Part shown: positions 21,101 through 26,580 of the stretch, piece by piece | How positions within the stretch are numbered: the stretch's first letter is position 1 | Layout of the letters: each line of letters begins with the position of its first letter | Assembly (NCBI GenBank): GCA_032718475.1 | Contig: JAUCBJ010003825.1 | Coordinates: forward strand, 1-39,553 | Source: Nemertoderma westbladi | Lineage: Eukaryota > Xenacoelomorpha > Nemertodermatida > Nemertodermatidae | Direction: 5' to 3' | Length of the DNA stretch: 39,553 nt | Translations under genes and position numbers: made by a program | Notes under the pieces: generated by a model | Databases searched by the model: none | Seen by the model: only the letters and a program-made list of their open reading frames with translations | What the model was told of the DNA's origin: nothing

Positions 21101-21758
21101 TCTTGTGCATGCATGCACAAGAATGCTACGTCGAGTTTATTGTCAAGTACAATGCACACATCTCCAACCAGACCCTATACACATTGGAGGTGTCTCATTG
21201 TTCCCCCAAGCTTGAAACTTGAACATAGCCGCCTCCACGTCACTTAGTAGGAAATTGCTTTCGCCATGAGGAGCAATCTGTTCACAATCTTGGTCTTTGG
21301 CAGACTCATGGAGAAAATAAGCATGGTGGGCAGCTCATGAGACGCCTCTTAAAGGACACAGGCATTGAAGATTCAAGAAAATTCATGGGGTGTAGGGCGT
21401 TATTGCGGCGCAATTTTGTTGATAAGCCGGCATAGCATTCTTAATGCATGCTACATTGCAGCATACCGATTATGGATTACATTGTGGCCACACAATTTTG
21501 TTGTTAATCAGGCATAGCAAACTCAATGCGCTGAGCAGGTGTAATGCAGCACGCCGATTATAATAGCATAGTGCTAGAAAAGAAAAGTTTTGGCTGCAGG
21601 TCAGTGCTTGTGGCGCTAACACAACCGTTGGGCCTCACTTACCACCACAGTGAGGAAACACTTTACTTTAGATGTAAATAATTATATTGTCACTTACCTC
21701 GGAAAGGAAACGCCTGAGCTGCCAACACGGCGGTTAGCAAAAATAAAATCCAACTCAT
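5948..21758 (-). CDS. Vitellogenin-type large lipid transfer protein, 22 coding exons
   Basis: Joined exons (high to low): 21758-21698, 20503-20346, 20183-19914, 19187-19032, 17875-17721, 17468-17264, 15866-15684, 15162-14935, 14650-14447, 14280-14048, 13831-13609, 13111-12830, 12316-12036, 11257-11069, 10957-10689, 10104-9937, 9772-9583, 9268-8955, 8657-8471, 7320-7131, 6929-6644, 6111-5948. They sum to 4596 nt, one open frame of 1531 residues plus TAA; every intron is GT-AG and every phase fits. Order of parts: signal peptide (1-16, ending AQA), vitellogenin N/lipovitellin module (about 20-680), DUF1943-like beta region, von Willebrand type D domain (about 1275-1440, with CGILGN) and a Cys-rich tail ending CTCDTPCDQ. 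There is no polyserine phosvitin segment. Vitellogenins are secreted yolk lipoproteins that carry lipid to oocytes. An apolipophorin-like relative is less likely given length and domain order. Confidence 0.93.
6644..6929 (-). CDS. Vitellogenin exon 21: vWD CGxxGN motif
   Basis: Residues 1383-1477. CGILGNWNGIQEDDMTLPNQ is the diagnostic vWD motif, followed by FVHSWLVKGCENGC and a Cys-rich stretch. Acceptor TTCAG|GTTGCC, donor GAAA|GTAAGT; reading through the donor hits TAG after two codons. Confidence 0.92.
7131..7320 (-). CDS. Vitellogenin exon 20: vWD middle
   Basis: Residues 1319-1382 with LPQLTVQVNDQPISF and ILVKYQPEAMQTVTFK, the strand pattern before the CGxxGN motif. Acceptor TTTAG|GTACAT, donor AAA|GTAAGT. 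Confidence 0.9.
7321..8470. other. Intron 19 of vitellogenin
   Basis: No repeat family recognised. The part 7440-8300 is less AT-rich than other introns and may be an old insertion, but no inverted ends or target duplication could be fixed. A 122-codon plus-strand open frame at 8031-8399 shows no domain. Confidence 0.5.
8471..8657 (-). CDS. Vitellogenin exon 19: start of von Willebrand type D domain
   Basis: Residues 1257-1318. CKFVLTKECTSQPQFAVLI matches the opening of vitellogenin vWD domains (C-x-(F/V)-(V/L)-L-(A/T)-K-(D/E)-C). It has no stand-alone minus-strand start and was found by phase and domain reading. Acceptor AAAAG|CTATTG, donor AC|GTGAGA. Confidence 0.88.
8955..9268 (-). CDS. 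Vitellogenin exon 18
   Basis: Residues 1152-1256, longest exon. Acceptor CTCAG|GTACAC, donor CAGA|GTAAGT. No Cys; no Ser runs where phosvitin would lie in vertebrate vitellogenin. Confidence 0.9.
9583..9772 (-). CDS. Vitellogenin exon 17
   Basis: Residues 1089-1151 of the second sheet region. Cys at KKCLTL and NTCQH. Acceptor ACAG|ATACTA, donor AG|GTAATT. Confidence 0.88.
9937..10104 (-). CDS. Vitellogenin exon 16
   Basis: Residues 1033-1088 (starts VEFTTDRLVV). The acceptor TTTCAG|TTGAGT and the first bases of the exon lie in a 34-bp tandem repeat that continues upstream to 10298; only this most downstream copy keeps the frame open. Donor T|GTAAGT. Confidence 0.88.
10095..10298 (-). repeat. 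34-bp minisatellite repeating a 3' splice site, 6 copies
   Basis: Units start at 10095, 10129, 10163, 10197, 10231 and 10265. On the minus strand each unit holds CTAAAC (branch-point-like), GTGTGTACTTTCAG (acceptor) and TTGAGTTCAC (first bases of exon 16). The lowest-coordinate copy is the functional acceptor at 10104; the five others lie upstream in intron 15. Confidence 0.93.
10632..10676. repeat. Short tandem repeat ATTGACTGACAAC
   Basis: Three near copies of ATTGACTGACAAC in intron 15, just outside exon 15. Confidence 0.8.
10689..10957 (-). CDS. Vitellogenin exon 15
   Basis: Residues 943-1032. The acceptor is TTTTAG|AGATGA; skipping two bases to the next AG would break the frame. Donor CCAG|GTAACT, leaving phase 1. 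Confidence 0.88.
11069..11257 (-). CDS. Vitellogenin exon 14
   Basis: Residues 880-942, beta-sheet lipid-cavity region (HTGILHKTNLAVVTPIEL). Acceptor ACAG|GTACGC, donor AA|GTAAGA. Confidence 0.9.
11320..11600. repeat. 16-bp minisatellite in intron 13
   Basis: About 17 copies of TTAACTAATTAATAAA. Three adjacent copies near 11450-11495 carry TTCATAAA instead, and one has TTAACTAG. Confidence 0.95.
12036..12316 (-). CDS. Vitellogenin exon 13
   Basis: Residues 787-879, including VPTILGIPAQYNTTTASF, which matches the conserved G-(I/L)-P turn of large lipid transfer proteins. Acceptor GCAG|CATCGT, donor CT|GTAAGT. Confidence 0.9.
12596..12611. repeat. Poly-G tract (16 G) in intron 12
   Basis: Run of 16 G followed by TGTGTC. 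It is followed at about 12650-12790 by an unusually GC-rich piece of unknown origin. Confidence 0.95.
12830..13111 (-). CDS. Vitellogenin exon 12
   Basis: Residues 693-786 in the DUF1943-like region. Acceptor ACAG|CTAAAT. The donor is AAT|GTTAGT; a GTAAAC four bases further on would break the frame of the next exon, which settles the choice. Confidence 0.85.
13609..13831 (-). CDS. Vitellogenin exon 11
   Basis: Residues 618-692, spanning the end of the helical domain and the start of the DUF1943-like sheet (LFPRNIIIKMKSHIFGRDLE). Acceptor ATAG|GGCCAC, donor GAG|GTAACT. Confidence 0.9.
14048..14280 (-). CDS. Vitellogenin exon 10
   Basis: Residues 541-617, with the conserved helical pattern VLPIFLNEREETELRIAAF. 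Acceptor CTAG|GTTCGA, donor TT|GTAAGT, leaving phase 2. Confidence 0.9.
14447..14650 (-). CDS. Vitellogenin exon 9
   Basis: Residues 473-540, helical repeats (LILIKAIANMELR, VIVRAEAIKALKK). Acceptor ACAG|CCACTG, donor CAT|GTAAGC. Confidence 0.9.
14935..15162 (-). CDS. Vitellogenin exon 8
   Basis: Residues 397-472, amphipathic helices of the lipovitellin superhelix, with Cys in RICNERKTC. Acceptor TTCAG|ATTTCA, donor GAG|GTAAAT. Confidence 0.9.
15383..15426 (-). mobile_element. 44-bp remnant of a LINE 3' end with target duplication
   Basis: A CTACTACTACTACTACTA tract followed by GGTCGAGCGAACTCGGACAG and a few more bases, flanked by exact 12-bp direct repeats ATGTATATCTTA at 15371-15382 and 15427-15438. 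Read on the minus strand it is a 3' end with a TAG-repeat tail, like the LINE copies here, but with a different 3' UTR sequence. It lies in intron 7. Confidence 0.7.
15684..15866 (-). CDS. Vitellogenin exon 7
   Basis: Residues 336-396 at the start of the helical superhelix (LVKYMKACNKVTVRALVDRY, then AFQVLFDVM). Acceptor TTAG|ATTCTT, donor CTG|GTATGT. Confidence 0.9.
16074..16325. mobile_element. 252-bp inverted-repeat element (MITE-like) in intron 6
   Basis: 16074-16098 (CTGAAATAGGTAGATGAAAA...) is the exact reverse complement of 16301-16325, a perfect 25-bp terminal inverted repeat. There is no coding capacity. The left flank (16050-16073) resembles degenerate units of the adjacent 20-bp array, suggesting insertion into the array edge. 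No clean target duplication was identified. Confidence 0.7.
16326..17236. repeat. 20-bp minisatellite, about 45 copies, intron 6
   Basis: Unit ATTATTCATATATTATAACK repeats without length change from about 16331 to 17220. The last base is G in 17 units and T in 28; three units have ATCCATA. All G units lie before 16901, and the last 16 units are a uniform T block. Confidence 0.97.
17264..17468 (-). CDS. Vitellogenin exon 6
   Basis: Residues 267-335, the link from barrel to helical domain. Acceptor TTCAG|ACAAAT, donor AAG|GTTTAG. Closes phase 2 and leaves phase 0. Confidence 0.88.
17721..17875 (-). CDS. Vitellogenin exon 5
   Basis: Residues 216-266 of the N-terminal barrel (for example FLIEKVVGRGGFMFVPF). 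Acceptor TTAG|ACACCT, donor AA|GTAAGT. Leaves phase 2. Confidence 0.9.
17905..18300 (-). mobile_element. tRNA-like repeat with one inverted end, copy 2 (intron 4)
   Basis: Shares with 4425-4690 the core from TTTTTGTTGGGCA to GGGCTCAACC, including the A-box-like segment at 17992-18010, but lacks about 23 bp that hold the B box. Its right end (about 18250-18290, ATAATATGAAACCACTCATT) is the inverse of the left end of copy 1. It sits between vitellogenin exons 5 and 4. Confidence 0.65.
18301..19031. other. Rest of intron 4
   Basis: AT-rich with no recognised repeat. An 81-codon minus-strand open frame here is exon 4 read through its donor. Confidence 0.5.
19032..19187 (-). CDS. Vitellogenin exon 4
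   Basis: Residues 164-215. VGVDGKCDTTY and NLENCVDD carry the conserved Cys pair of the vitellogenin N domain. Acceptor CTAG|GTTGGA, donor ACT|GTAAGT. Confidence 0.9.
19188..19913. other. Intron 3 of vitellogenin
   Basis: AT-rich, no repeat, RNA gene or open frame of note recognised. Confidence 0.5.
19914..20183 (-). CDS. Vitellogenin exon 3
   Basis: Residues 74-163 of the N-terminal barrel; ends with the family-typical pattern LNIFKGIINLIQIEL. Acceptor ACAG|ATTGTT, donor GAA|GTGAGT. Phase 0 both sides. Confidence 0.9.
20346..20503 (-). CDS. Vitellogenin exon 2
   Basis: Residues 21-73, containing the N-sheet strand pattern FVFDYRGYVVTSLEG typical of the start of lipovitellin. Acceptor TATAG|GCCTGG, donor AAG|GTAAT. 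Phase 1 in, 0 out. Confidence 0.9.
20546..20569. repeat. Poly-G tract (24 G) in intron 1
   Basis: Run of 24 G followed by TGGGTGG. It lies about 40 bp upstream (in transcript sense) of the exon 2 acceptor, so the transcript carries a C tract there that may act as a long polypyrimidine tract. Confidence 0.95.
20838..21572 (+). mobile_element. Truncated LINE copy in vitellogenin intron 1
   Basis: Plus-strand copy of the family seen at 32714-34070, beginning near TTTACCTGGGATAATTAATC and ending near GCCGATTATAATAG. Around 21000-21068 a segment of the sequence coding for LLYGSP is tandemly duplicated (TATATGGGAGTCCAT at about 21010 and 21054). The 3' UTR holds a second diverged copy of the CACAATTTTGTTG...CCGATTAT unit. 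It opposes the direction of vitellogenin transcription and has no intact frame. Confidence 0.85.
21698..21758 (-). CDS. Vitellogenin exon 1: signal peptide
   Basis: Encodes MSWILFLLTAVLAAQAFPFR, a classical signal peptide with likely cleavage after AQA (residue 16). ATG at 21758-21756 has A at -3. Donor reads CGAG|GTAAGTG. Ends in phase 1. Confidence 0.9.
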
Positions 21759-21870
21759 CGTTTTAGTTCTATGTCAATACCGCGGATTTTCTTAGAAATG
21801 TAAAATCTAAATAAGTATTATTTATTTAGCAAATCCAAATAATGATATTAATTTGTAATTTTCTCTCCCC

Positions 21871-21877
21871 TTTTATA
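21871..21877 (-). promoter_or_regulatory. TATA box of the vitellogenin gene
   Basis: Minus strand reads CATATAAAAGGGGAG, with TATAAAA at 21877-21871, about 113 bases upstream of the ATG. Transcription would start near 21840-21847, giving a 5' UTR of about 85 bases if there is no upstream intron. Confidence 0.6.
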
Positions 21878-22724
21878 TGAAAATATTCGGATATTGTATC
21901 AAATTAGGACGCCATCGATTGGGCCTTTCATATTGTAGGGTTCGTTTCATAATTGTTTCGGGTGAAAGATAACCATGCTAAGTATGCTGCAATAACAGCC
22001 AACTACGGAGGGCAAATACCTAATTGTCTAACATTGAATTGATACATTGAGTAAGTTTTAATTATTGATACATATAATGTAGTCGGGGTTTATGCATGAA
22101 TGTTTCCCGTGTATCTTTGTGTGAGCCTAGATGGCAGATATTAGTGATAAGAGAACAACTGGGGATTGAGATTGCTACATTTTCGTCCACATTTGATTGA
22201 CTTATGGTTTGGCGTCACAGGACTTATAAGTGATAGGAATTGTCTTTTGCTATGTTTTTGGCTATATTGGCTATTCTAAAGTAAACATTATTTTAAGCTT
22301 CTGCTACGGAAAATAATATTTCAATTATCTATTTCAAATATTGTTTTGTCAAATTACATTTTCAAAATGATATTTAGACATTTTGATAAGTCGGTTGCAA
22401 ATTGATATAATATTGCCATGTAAATTTCATTTACTATAGCAGAAACAAAGTTTGCTCTAGAAAGTAAGTTAGTTCTCCATACAAGTCCAAACAAATTAGA
22501 AAATCTATGTCTACCTGCGTGCAAGTGGATGCGCCAGCAATATGTGGTGATAATGTAGTATATACAATTAGTGGATATGAGTCAGAATATTTATTTTTTA
22601 GCTTTCAAATTTTTGCTACAATATTTACCACAACAGTGTCACCTCCATCAATCACCAATATCGCTTGGTTATGTTGATACCAAATCTGTAGCAAATATGA
22701 ATTTTGTTGAAGAATAAATTAGTC
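21878..22724. other. Upstream region of vitellogenin
   Basis: No gene or repeat recognised between the TATA box and the Harbinger element. Estrogen-type response elements were looked for by eye and no clear palindrome was found. Confidence 0.4.
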
Positions 22725-22727
22725 TTA

Positions 22728-22759
22728 GGCCTGGTTGCACACATTGACTTAAGTTAAGT
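22728..22759. repeat. Harbinger left terminal inverted repeat
   Basis: Thirty-two bases, differing from the inverted right end at three positions, preceded by TTA. Confidence 0.9.
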
Positions 22760-22949
22760 AGAAAACTTAAATTAAGTTTAAGTACGATAAAAATTGGTAT
22801 TGCGTTGCACAACAATTTTCTTAACTTAAGTAGATACTTAAAATTTAGAGATAAGTGTCTATTTTTAAGTCTGCCAAAAACGAATCTTAGTGAATTTATT
22901 ATTAGCTATTATTACAATTATTTAATATTAGCGGAAATTTCAGTGTTAC

Positions 22950-23655
22950 CAATATTATGTTTACCAAGCCGTCGCCCTCAGAATAGGAAATCGTACCCCA
23001 CGCGGCCAAACATTTACGAATTGTATAATGAAACAGAACTTTATGACCGATTCCGGTTTTGCAAGGACAATTTTCGGTATATCTGCAATCTGATTCGTCC
23101 TGAACTCGACAGAATCCAAGCTGGAAACAAAGGCCTGACTGTTGAAGTTGAAGCTGGCAGTGACCCTTATGCCTTATTTTATGCAAGTGTGAGCTTCCTG
23201 AATCTAGCCAGCTACTGTAGCTGGAGACAGTTTGACAATTCACAAATCAACCACTAGTTCAATCACCCTGGCCCGAAAATTAAACCAGTTTGTGAAATTC
23301 CCTTCTACACCCAGCGAAATTCAAAAGTTTAAGCACAATTGCTGCTCCTTACGGCGATCAAGCGCCTACCTTAACAGAAACTGGTACAGTAGCATTAACG
23401 TTCAGGCAATTTGTGATGTAAAATGTTAATTTTCGAACATGGTCGCTGACTGGCCAGAAAGTGCCCATGGTGCCGTATTTGGTCCACTAGCTCACTTGGA
23501 ATGGAGTACGATCAGGGAAAATGAAATGAACTAATTTTAGGCGATAGTGGCTATCCGCGGATAGCGGATTAACTCCGCTTCTCAACCCACAGACTAAAGC
23601 GGAAATTAAATACAACCGGGCGCAAATCAAAACACGCAATGTTCTGACAAACCAA
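22950..23655 (+). pseudogene. Harbinger transposase (HARBI1-like), broken
   Basis: Frame pieces match the order of PIF/Harbinger transposases: RPNIYELYNETELYDRFRF and FRYICNLIRPELDR at about 23005-23110, LARKLNQFVKFPSTPSEIQ near 23270, YLNRNWYSSINVQAICDVK near 23370-23425, LGDSGYP near 23540 and GLTPLLNPQTKAEIKYNRA near 23568-23625. Frameshifts and stops separate them. The segment that should carry the first catalytic Asp (GAIDGTH in relatives) is missing between about 23350 and 23370, so the enzyme is dead. The DDE nuclease of this family cuts and pastes the element; any movement of this copy would need a partner elsewhere. Confidence 0.85.
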
Positions 23656-23780
23656 AACGATATTTGACATTTGTTTCCAAATTACATATCAAACTAGCAA
23701 ACCATTGTACTGTACTCTAGACTAATGTAAATTACATTATGAATGATGAATTGCACAGTATATTATATTAAACAATTATA

Positions 23781-24062
23781 TTATACTACTGTATATTTAG
23801 CACTGTTTTCAGATTCACAAGTAGTCTCCAGAAACAAAATATCCGCTGTGGCATCCACCATGCCATCCGGAGCCGCGGGAGGGAGCATACCAGTAAGAGC
23901 CGAAACTTCTGCTTTTGCCTTAATTGTCTTCAAATAGATAAGATAGCGGTTCTCTCGGATCAACTGGCGATTCTCCGCAGTAGTAGGGGTTTGGCCGGCT
24001 CGGTGACAGTTGGACCCCACTGACACCCATTGGGTGTCATATGACACCCAATTATCACTCAT
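23781..24062 (-). pseudogene. Possible second Harbinger frame (Myb/SANT-type partner), fragment
   Basis: A minus-strand open frame of 93 codons includes AGQTPTTAENRQLIRENRYL and LTGMLPPAAPDGMV. Harbinger elements commonly encode a second, Myb-like DNA-binding protein convergent to the transposase, and the place and orientation fit. No SANT Trp pattern is visible, so this may be only its tail or a chance frame. Confidence 0.3.
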
Positions 24063-24309
24063 AGGGTGTCATTGGCGCGAGACTGTCAGGGTGACACCTC
24101 ACAATTAGGCTAATTAGACCCTAATTGACGGTTATCATCAATTAATTAGTACATTTAATCCCTAATAGGTGTCTTATGACTCCCAATTAGGGTTTAATTG
24201 ATTATTCTAATTAATCACACCGATTAGCGCCCTGCAGCTCTGACACAATGGGTCATCAGTGTTGTCCAACCATCACCTAGAGGCCCAAATGGGTGTCTTA
24301 AGTGACACC
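24021..24309. repeat. Palindromic TGACACCC cluster
   Basis: TGACACCCA at 24021-24029, its inverse TGGGTGTCA at 24031-24039, and TGACACCCA again at 24042-24050. GGGTGTCA follows at 24064-24071, GTGACACC at 24091-24098, and GGTGTC/GTGACACC face each other across TTAA at 24292-24309. Between them AATTAGGG and CCCTAATT words also alternate in orientation. It lies inside the Harbinger element, away from its ends. Confidence 0.8.
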
Positions 24310-24896
24310 TCTGGTCTTATTTTTATTGATACGTAATTATTTGTATTTAAGTTGGTATTTAAGTCAGTAAGTTATTTAATTTGTTCGACTTTAGGCTCTG
24401 GTCCAAGTCCATCAGGATCTAGCCGTCCTCTTATAGGTCTGGTATTACACAATGTCATTATTAATGACGTCTACATCGTTTGTATATAATCATTGTTATT
24501 GTTGTTATGTTGCTATGCAACGTTACGCAATTCCTTGTACTGTTAGCCTAGCTCGTTCCAGCGTTGCAACACTACTGAGTAATTCAGTTAGCTAGTTTTT
24601 GTTAGCTAGTGAAATTTTTTAAAATTTTATTGTCTTGTAATTTTATTTGATATACAACACTTTGCTTGGAAAGCCAAAATATTCTAGAATAAGCAAAAAA
24701 ATGTACCATAAATAAAATATAAAAAATAAATTTTAAATAGCTAGTATTTTGAAAAATAGTAGCTACCATAAAATATTATGTTGGATGAATGTAGTCTATG
24801 TTCTAGAACAAAATATTTAAAAATCAAAGAAACTTTATAGCTAGTGGAAAACAATTGCATGGGGGTGTCGACATGGCGAACTAGTACCGTTCTGAA
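24310..24896. other. Harbinger interior without recognised coding sequence
   Basis: AT-rich, no open frame of note. It ends at the subterminal inverted region that starts near 24897. Confidence 0.5.
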
Positions 24897-25011
24897 TTCT
24901 TAACTTAAGTACCTACTTAGTTAAGAAAACTTAAATTTCGAATGAGCAACGCAATTTTACTTAAGTCTAAGTGCCTACTTAACTAAGTTGCAACTTAAGT
25001 AAAAAATAGAC

Positions 25012-25043
25012 ACTTAACTTAAGTCAACGTGTGCAACCCGGTC
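25012..25043. repeat. Harbinger right terminal inverted repeat
   Basis: Inverted partner of 22728-22759, followed by TTA at 25044-25046. Confidence 0.9.
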
Positions 25044-25046
25044 TTA

Positions 25047-25550
25047 GACTTGCAAATTGCAAATATGGTCAATTGAAAATGGTGTGTTTTCCACTTCTCG
25101 ACTCATTTATTTATACATATATATTCATATTTATATATACATATATTTATTTTACATTTACTCAATTTAACAATAGTAAAATAAATCGGAAATACTATGA
25201 TTAAATATTTATTACTCAAACACATTACGTTAAAACCTTTACCTTGTAGATGATACACAACTAGCAAACTATGTTAAAAAAGTCAAGGTTGCATGCAATC
25301 AAATGATCAGCTGGCAGTCAGCTGATCGGTAGGTTTCAATTTGCAGCTGAAGGCATTCTGTCACTGACATTACCGGATCGGTTTGGAGGCGATTAATCTG
25401 ATAACGAAAACTTGGAAATGCGATCTAGTCATTAAATGATATTGCCTTAACTGGACTAAAATGTCATTACAATTTCATTATTAAACTTATTTGAAAACAA
25501 TTTGAAAGCATTTGAAAGTTATCAGAACATTCAAATTACACGTTTCAATA

Positions 25551-25551
<1 letters not shown>
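25047..25551. other. Spacer between Harbinger and LINE fragment
   Basis: AT-rich with CATATATATTT words. No gene, RNA or repeat identified. Confidence 0.5.
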
Positions 25552-25583
<32 letters not shown>

Positions 25584-25969
25584 GAGGATCGGCATGCTGC
25601 ATTGCAGCTGCAGTTTTAAGAATGCTGTGCCGGCTTATCGACAAAATTGCACCACCACAAAACCCATGACATTTGCTAGATCATCCGCATCTTCAAGGCC
25701 AGTGTCCTTTAAGATGCGTCTCAAGAAAGTCATGGGCTGTCCACCATGCTTATTCACTCCATGAGGCTGCCAAAGTACAAGATTATGCACTGGCTGGTCC
25801 TCACGGCGAAAGCAATGTCCTGCAAAGCAGAGGCGATTTTGTTCTAGTGTCAGGCTTGGGGGAACCAATGAGACACCTCCAATGTTATATAGTGTCTCGT
25901 TGGAGATGTGTGCATTGTACTTGACACAATGAACCCGGCGTAGCATTCTTGTGAATGTGCCATCCAGAG
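25552..25969 (-). mobile_element. Truncated LINE copy
   Basis: Minus-strand 3' portion of the LINE family. The plus strand begins with about ten CTA/TAC triplets and then GGATCGGCATGCTGCATTGC, nearly identical to 32730-32760. An open minus-strand frame at 25635-25946 (103 codons) covers the C-terminal segment (FAGHCFRREDQPVHNLVLW). It ends at CATCCAGAG, inside the sequence matched by 33107-33122. Little divergence from the 32714 copy suggests a young insertion. Confidence 0.88.
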
Positions 25970-26003
25970 TATTACGGTATATGGCGCTGTACTTACATTA
26001 TGT

Positions 26004-26105
26004 AATATATTAGTCCGTTATACTGTACATATATTAGTCCATCATACAGTATAATATATTAGTTCATTATATAGTATCATATATTAGTCCGTGATGCAGT
26101 ATAAT
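26004..26105. repeat. Imperfect tandem repeat, about 4 units
   Basis: Units built on ATATATTAGTCCGTTATAC recur near 26006, 26030, 26056 and 26080 with changes such as TTAGTCCATCATAC and TTAGTTCATTATAT. Confidence 0.75.
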
Positions 26106-26540
26106 TATTTAGATAAGGCATAACGCGCAATGATATTTAGATAAGGAAAATAAAACGCCCATATATTTTGAACTCATCCATTTTGTAGTATGTAGCCCTA
26201 CCTATGTAATTTTGTAATTTTGTAAATTAGATAGTTCCAGGGTAGCAAGTTCTTGTTGGACCCTGGATATGGGCTTGCTGTTATTAGCCTTGATGGGGCT
26301 AGCTACTGGTTTTAATTATCTCTATAATTGCGCTAAATTAACCTTTGTGCATGATATTATTAGTACCGCCAAATTAAGCATCGGGAAAATTACCTTTTAT
26401 GGTAACGATTTGCGATTTCAAGGAGCAATAGGTTCACAATCCGGCTCTCTTATTGGCCTAACTGCTTCCAGGTTGGTCTAATGATAGCTCGGATTGGGGA
26501 GCCAATGAGAGATCGATTGCATCATCCCTCTCAAATCACC

Positions 26541-26580
26541 TATAAATTGGCGTTTTGCCGGTATGTCTGTACCTTCAGTT
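26541..26580 (+). promoter_or_regulatory. Candidate core promoter of the BEL LTR
   Basis: TATAAATTGG at 26541-26550 followed about 30 bases later by TCAGTT (26575-26580), an initiator-like motif. This spacing is typical of LTR promoters. Transcription to the right would cross the leader into gag. Confidence 0.4.

Larger units (their letters stand above)
22728..25043. mobile_element. PIF/Harbinger DNA transposon, 2316 bp
   Basis: The terminal inverted repeats 22728-22759 and 25012-25043 match at 29 of 32 positions (GTTGCACAC and TTGACTTAAGTTAAGT shared). They are flanked by the 3-bp direct repeat TTA at 22725-22727 and 25044-25046, the target duplication characteristic of PIF/Harbinger. Inverted similarity extends about 120-150 bp inward and is full of ACTTAAGT-type words. 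The element carries a broken transposase on the plus strand and a possible second frame on the minus strand. Confidence 0.9.
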
